Shown piece after piece: positions 43,501-43,580 of a DNA stretch of 43,580 nt. The stretch is from assembly GCA_934546985.1 (NCBI GenBank), contig CAKTEE010000016.1, positions 1 through 43,580 of the forward strand, read 5' to 3'. A program made the translations under genes and the position numbers. Position 1 is the stretch's first letter. The number at the start of each line of letters is the position of its first letter. The DNA is from an uncultured Eubacteriales bacterium (GTDB taxonomy: Bacteria; Bacillota; Clostridia; Oscillospirales; Acutalibacteraceae). The notes under the pieces were generated by a model, which saw only the letters and a list, made by a program, of their open reading frames with translations, was not told the origin of the DNA and searched no databases.

Positions 43501-43580
43501 GCCTGCTTCAAAGCAGAACAATCATAGAATACATAATCACCAATGGTCTGCACGCTGTCCGGTATTGTTAGTTCCGTCAG
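34557..43580 (-). CDS. Giant multidomain surface protein, N-terminus outside window
   Basis: At least 3007 residues; the frame is open to the right edge, so start and signal peptide lie outside. Visible order: about 15 BspA-type LRR_5 repeats (1-375, e.g. TIGTSAFYNCTGLKNAVIG); alternating fibronectin-III and Ig-like modules (390-1260, e.g. YRYEVAAVDTDGNIS); a PKD domain (1270-1355, YRIDFGDGFSSDES); a regulatory-like beta domain; a long unassigned stretch (1440-2160); a propeller-like repeat region (2180-2545, LLVWIGDNPQRSD); CARDB-type modules (2550-2750); a Big_2 domain (2765-2850); and a copper amine oxidase N-terminal-like stalk domain at the end (SMIPVRFLCEVTGMQVVW, MVPLRAVSECLGY). Probably adhesive; the terminal stalk-type domain may hold it to the wall. 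Confidence 0.88.
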   Translation of the reverse strand: MTELTIPDSVQTIGDYVFYDCSALKQATLGNGLQTVGNCAFYSCANLEKVTFENNLKTIGSSAFASCPKLAEVHIPDSVTTIGTSAFYNCTGLKNAVIGKNVSGIDPSVFGGCTALAEVTVHEENSNLSSVEGALFDKAQTKLILYPKAKAGAYTIPDTVTEIGVSAFANCAGLTEITIGSGVQTIGTSAFSGCTVLARAEIKNGANSIGNSAFYNCDKLETVIIPGSVKTIGNNAFDNCDILTTVSLGEGLETINYRAFYNCRALKEVKLPDSIKTVGEQSFYNCYSIETLDLGKGITSIGHWAFYNCDKLTELTIPDSVQTIGDYVFYDCSALKQVTLGNGLKTIGTNVFYYCPISTVYCYENSYGHTYAKSLSNAEIYFIKKDFQISGLTVSSLSSESVALKWSKPNGYDNVKEYIIYRDRQEVGKTTDLTYTESGLTTGQEYRYEVAAVDTDGNISPRVMISVIPACPEIQSIGMPGGAFKIGGTQPIRITAAMDNTLAFIGGTGKFYYSGDRENWTLIGEARPMGSEREYIVDWTLTGLSSGTYIVKFIFTDADGASKEKTVSVEVDRTPPEQIFGFAAFADVTNVKLSWGIAAEFDTNIYRIYRKADNETDYRLITEIRNRDTLNYTDKNVSENTTYEYYIVGVDEFNQESKPTDPVRILLNQDADAPRVTKLSPASGSVIGGSQWFSVTAVDNIAVTKIELYYSLDNKAWILLDTAEAASYSKYVDTSRILDGIIYYKALAYDKAGNVSDGTPVYTIKVDNTGPEKVKGTAVSSITATTATLSWQDVVDDDRSYFVVEMKNASTGEFSEYSRTSTKLGMNLSGLKPDTEYTFRVAAYDKTGNRGVVSDEIVFITLPDTTVPVITNIRPVPGYYNEQIPLNIRVWDDSAVGSIVIQVSNDLNIWKDVYAYTLPDPQKTPSINYKLDLSNYDEGALYIRAVATDVAGNQSASGSTAPYSQYIVDKTAPASPASLQALPQNGVIELRWTQENEDCASYTLYRSTSPDEEFVLLADNIKALNYFDRKIDSKTTYYYQLKAKDYAGNTSGFSAVVSAQMEKDTQPPEILSISPAAGNSIGVGYHTVSVLAQDNNRLSSISIQYKTTGDYVTLVTKENINESSQIVKAEIPLDGLKNGAQITIRAVAADLFGNQSSETNAVAVYTVDKTAPMVTQLTAVAGEENITLSWTGGQEADLAGYRIYRRTAGSSTETLIGQRSPAGETYTFTDGQVSRLTSYYYRVEAVDNVGNTASIESEKMNCGSQEIIGAGAPQARLKVSSVMEVGVDYLFDASESSDETGIASYRIDFGDGFSSDESKAVHRYENPGFYTVTLTVTDDDGNSTVLKTDIIVTVREAIGQVKVTVVNSNGAVLPNMPVYFDLGGGNQSIAYTGSSGSVIFDTVIGKFTVGTYADGYLPVKQEAVVTNGKVTEIKLVVVQQPIVTGEFEIHRMTLSEIIAAGIDVSAPENQNVVKITGYLYYGKENVPISFNANNKGIIDSKPIIKDFGDGTGKHSLTPVYIGSGYGSSSGSGTDSSPIIAIVDIPVEASFLKDFFDVKLHIMNHAAEEYSLLNNTITLNVPDGLTIVEANGRSSTAAVCVDEIKGQETYTANWVLRGDIPGEYEISANYFGVVSQFNAPVQAHFVAKDPIQVRDGAGLEILLDASTTLFQGNAYFDVGLHNSDRESTYIPDINVDGGILREIEFEDAFGVRKTITEIPQTLKPGETLWKRYYKQAEGNISPGLVLKNTLGQIAEKFGMPLILHSYPITYFLDFSELYPNSDAELNLEPGTYCIKVVDETTGLAVSGASVVTDKGSGTTDGRGMVILKLPEDNTLRELTVSKESYDTLKMQNLMLPADKIKVIYLKSDIPQITFADIPGGRDEIKGPYVDILGHKIPVLDIDVSVEIPGLGEVVKREVDAEKKTVRYAIGLDPSLDITPDPNDTYWRECYQDIKKTVKAFGGKVDTPKLWNQFSKLRGKLKKMSPNMGVNCEAYFMGFIEFDYSSGRLKPLDSGFLIGASAGVSYTYYPLPALYIKLSLTGDLDGNFHWTVSDSNVADFGGTLGLSLKPGLAAGGGIDKIASIEAGLEASINGELTFPFKTLKKSFKAWLGGEFYIDATALIFSKRLVEVDFGTLQIYPEFGKSSKTLTKLNKSDLQKDDLQILSRNYLTARFSKRSRAVGKQNVSYYQENVFPYGDPQLLDLGNGKQLLVWIGDNPQRSDVNRTQLYYTVYDGISWSQVQAVCDDGTADFAPRLCRDGDKVYLLWQNVESIMADSVTYDEMAKKIELSLSVFDGVAFSEPMTVNVPANTNCETMHTVTAKNGKVSVVWLENSENDPFLLTGTNSIYRRTFADGKWQDQECLKSELTPVIGLDADYDGSDCVVAYSIDADGDISTDKDVEIYLICGQQEERITEKNTNNSGLQFLNGVLYWNVNGVWMMKKDGITSELGLNAPTDAVILENGTQKAAIWKQVEGYKNELIVAYQNFSDKTWTTPVPLTNDGGNFRSLSALLKENGEIAYACNWAKVLKETPENELPFGTTDLIVMQGNTNCDLCLGRGIIYNDTAIQPGQNIPLKVEVCNNSLQSIENVDICITDENDVQVFNKTVACKLDAGETADINIDFMIPDPLTKQEWTITVIPAGLTDSDLSNNAAKFTAGEADLVLSEISLERVEDTVTLQGNVMNTGYDTAENVKAIIYLDGVYGEKIAEIPLENIAPEANAQITYKLPEDKCVFANENERKLFYVQIESESEEADYANNSASQVLEAVLAQEITVDQSAISLNIGNKAKVQAQIFPENAVNQTLAWVSDNTDVAEVDQMGQITAVGNGSANITVITSNGITRRITVQVGTEDFTMVMKYDSQYSVFNGNKITNTQYSGGYATVTLNQGVSMIPVRFLCEVTGMQVVWNENTQMVTVTNPSTGEYVSLTINNRTAVRYNRTGEKLNEWELSMPPQIMNGITMVPLRAVSECLGYCVEYTEKDYGTYVIVSSTPQTENIDVLCETAKKLEI
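42571..42647. repeat. 77-bp perfect direct repeat within LRR coding region (copy 1)
   Basis: Identical to 43504-43580 at the window edge, 933 bp (311 codons) away. It encodes the LRR segment LTELTIPDSVQTIGDYVF and following residues. The match may continue beyond the edge. Confidence 0.9.
43504..43580. repeat. 77-bp perfect direct repeat within LRR coding region (copy 2)
   Basis: Second copy of 42571-42647, cut by the window edge. Recombination between the copies would remove or add 311 codons in frame. Confidence 0.9.

Overview
The window reads as a low-to-moderate GC Firmicute, most likely a gut clostridium. Supporting this are AGGAGG-type ribosome binding sites, TTG and GTG starts, a GAAC-N4-GTTC LexA box, BspA-type leucine-rich surface proteins, and gene families typical of clostridial mobile elements. 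No rRNA, tRNA, CRISPR array, integrase or transposase was seen. The window looks like the inside of a mobilizable or conjugative element (or plasmid) plus a large cargo region. The last gene runs off the right edge.

Layout. (1) 1-1580: toxin-antitoxin debris and one intact module: a HigA-like antitoxin with only the tail of its HigB partner left, a DUF2442 gene, and an intact DinJ-YafQ pair. (2) 1600-12100, plus strand: the transfer and replication core. It holds a TTRAP-like small protein, an ArdC-like antirestriction/zincin protein, a small membrane-anchored protein, SSB, a structured oriT-like region, a ribbon-helix-helix accessory protein, a MobP3/MobL-type relaxase with a Sel1-repeat tail, a DUF3991-TOPRIM protein, a VirD4/TraG coupling protein, and a Rep-like protein with a small partner. 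VirB4 and VirB6 are not in the window. (3) 12167-19348, minus strand: a 2206-residue secreted RHS/YD-repeat protein ending in an M23 peptidase tip, followed by a small lipoprotein. (4) 19808-26959, minus strand: the highlight, a large-clostridial-toxin locus. An 1822-residue TcdA/TcdB-type toxin keeps its glycosyltransferase, cysteine protease and translocation regions but has no CROP repeats. It is followed by two Hol44-type holin genes (one frameshifted) and a small sigma-region-4-like regulator. (5) 27365-27657: an Fst/par-like type I toxin-antitoxin locus with a 31-residue membrane peptide and a convergent antisense RNA. (6) 27925-32630: a secreted leucine-rich-repeat protein and a secreted Cys-rich repeat protein. 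(7) 32874-34438: a LexA-boxed DinB-family polymerase and a small downstream gene. (8) 34557 to the right edge: a giant multidomain surface protein, partial at its N-terminus.

How it fits together. Toxin, holin and sigma-like regulator on one strand recall the Clostridioides difficile PaLoc (tcdR, tcdB, tcdE, tcdA), where the holin-like TcdE helps toxin leave the cell and TcdR drives toxin transcription. Here the holins are of another family, the regulator is shorter, and the set sits beside relaxase and coupling-protein genes. A 37-bp near-identical box lies upstream of both the toxin and the second holin gene. The regulator's Shine-Dalgarno lies inside a perfect 11-bp inverted repeat. A family of CCGGTRCAGC hairpins ends several cargo transcription units and also lies inside the 3' coding ends of two core genes. 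Functional statements about the locus are inferences from sequence resemblance.
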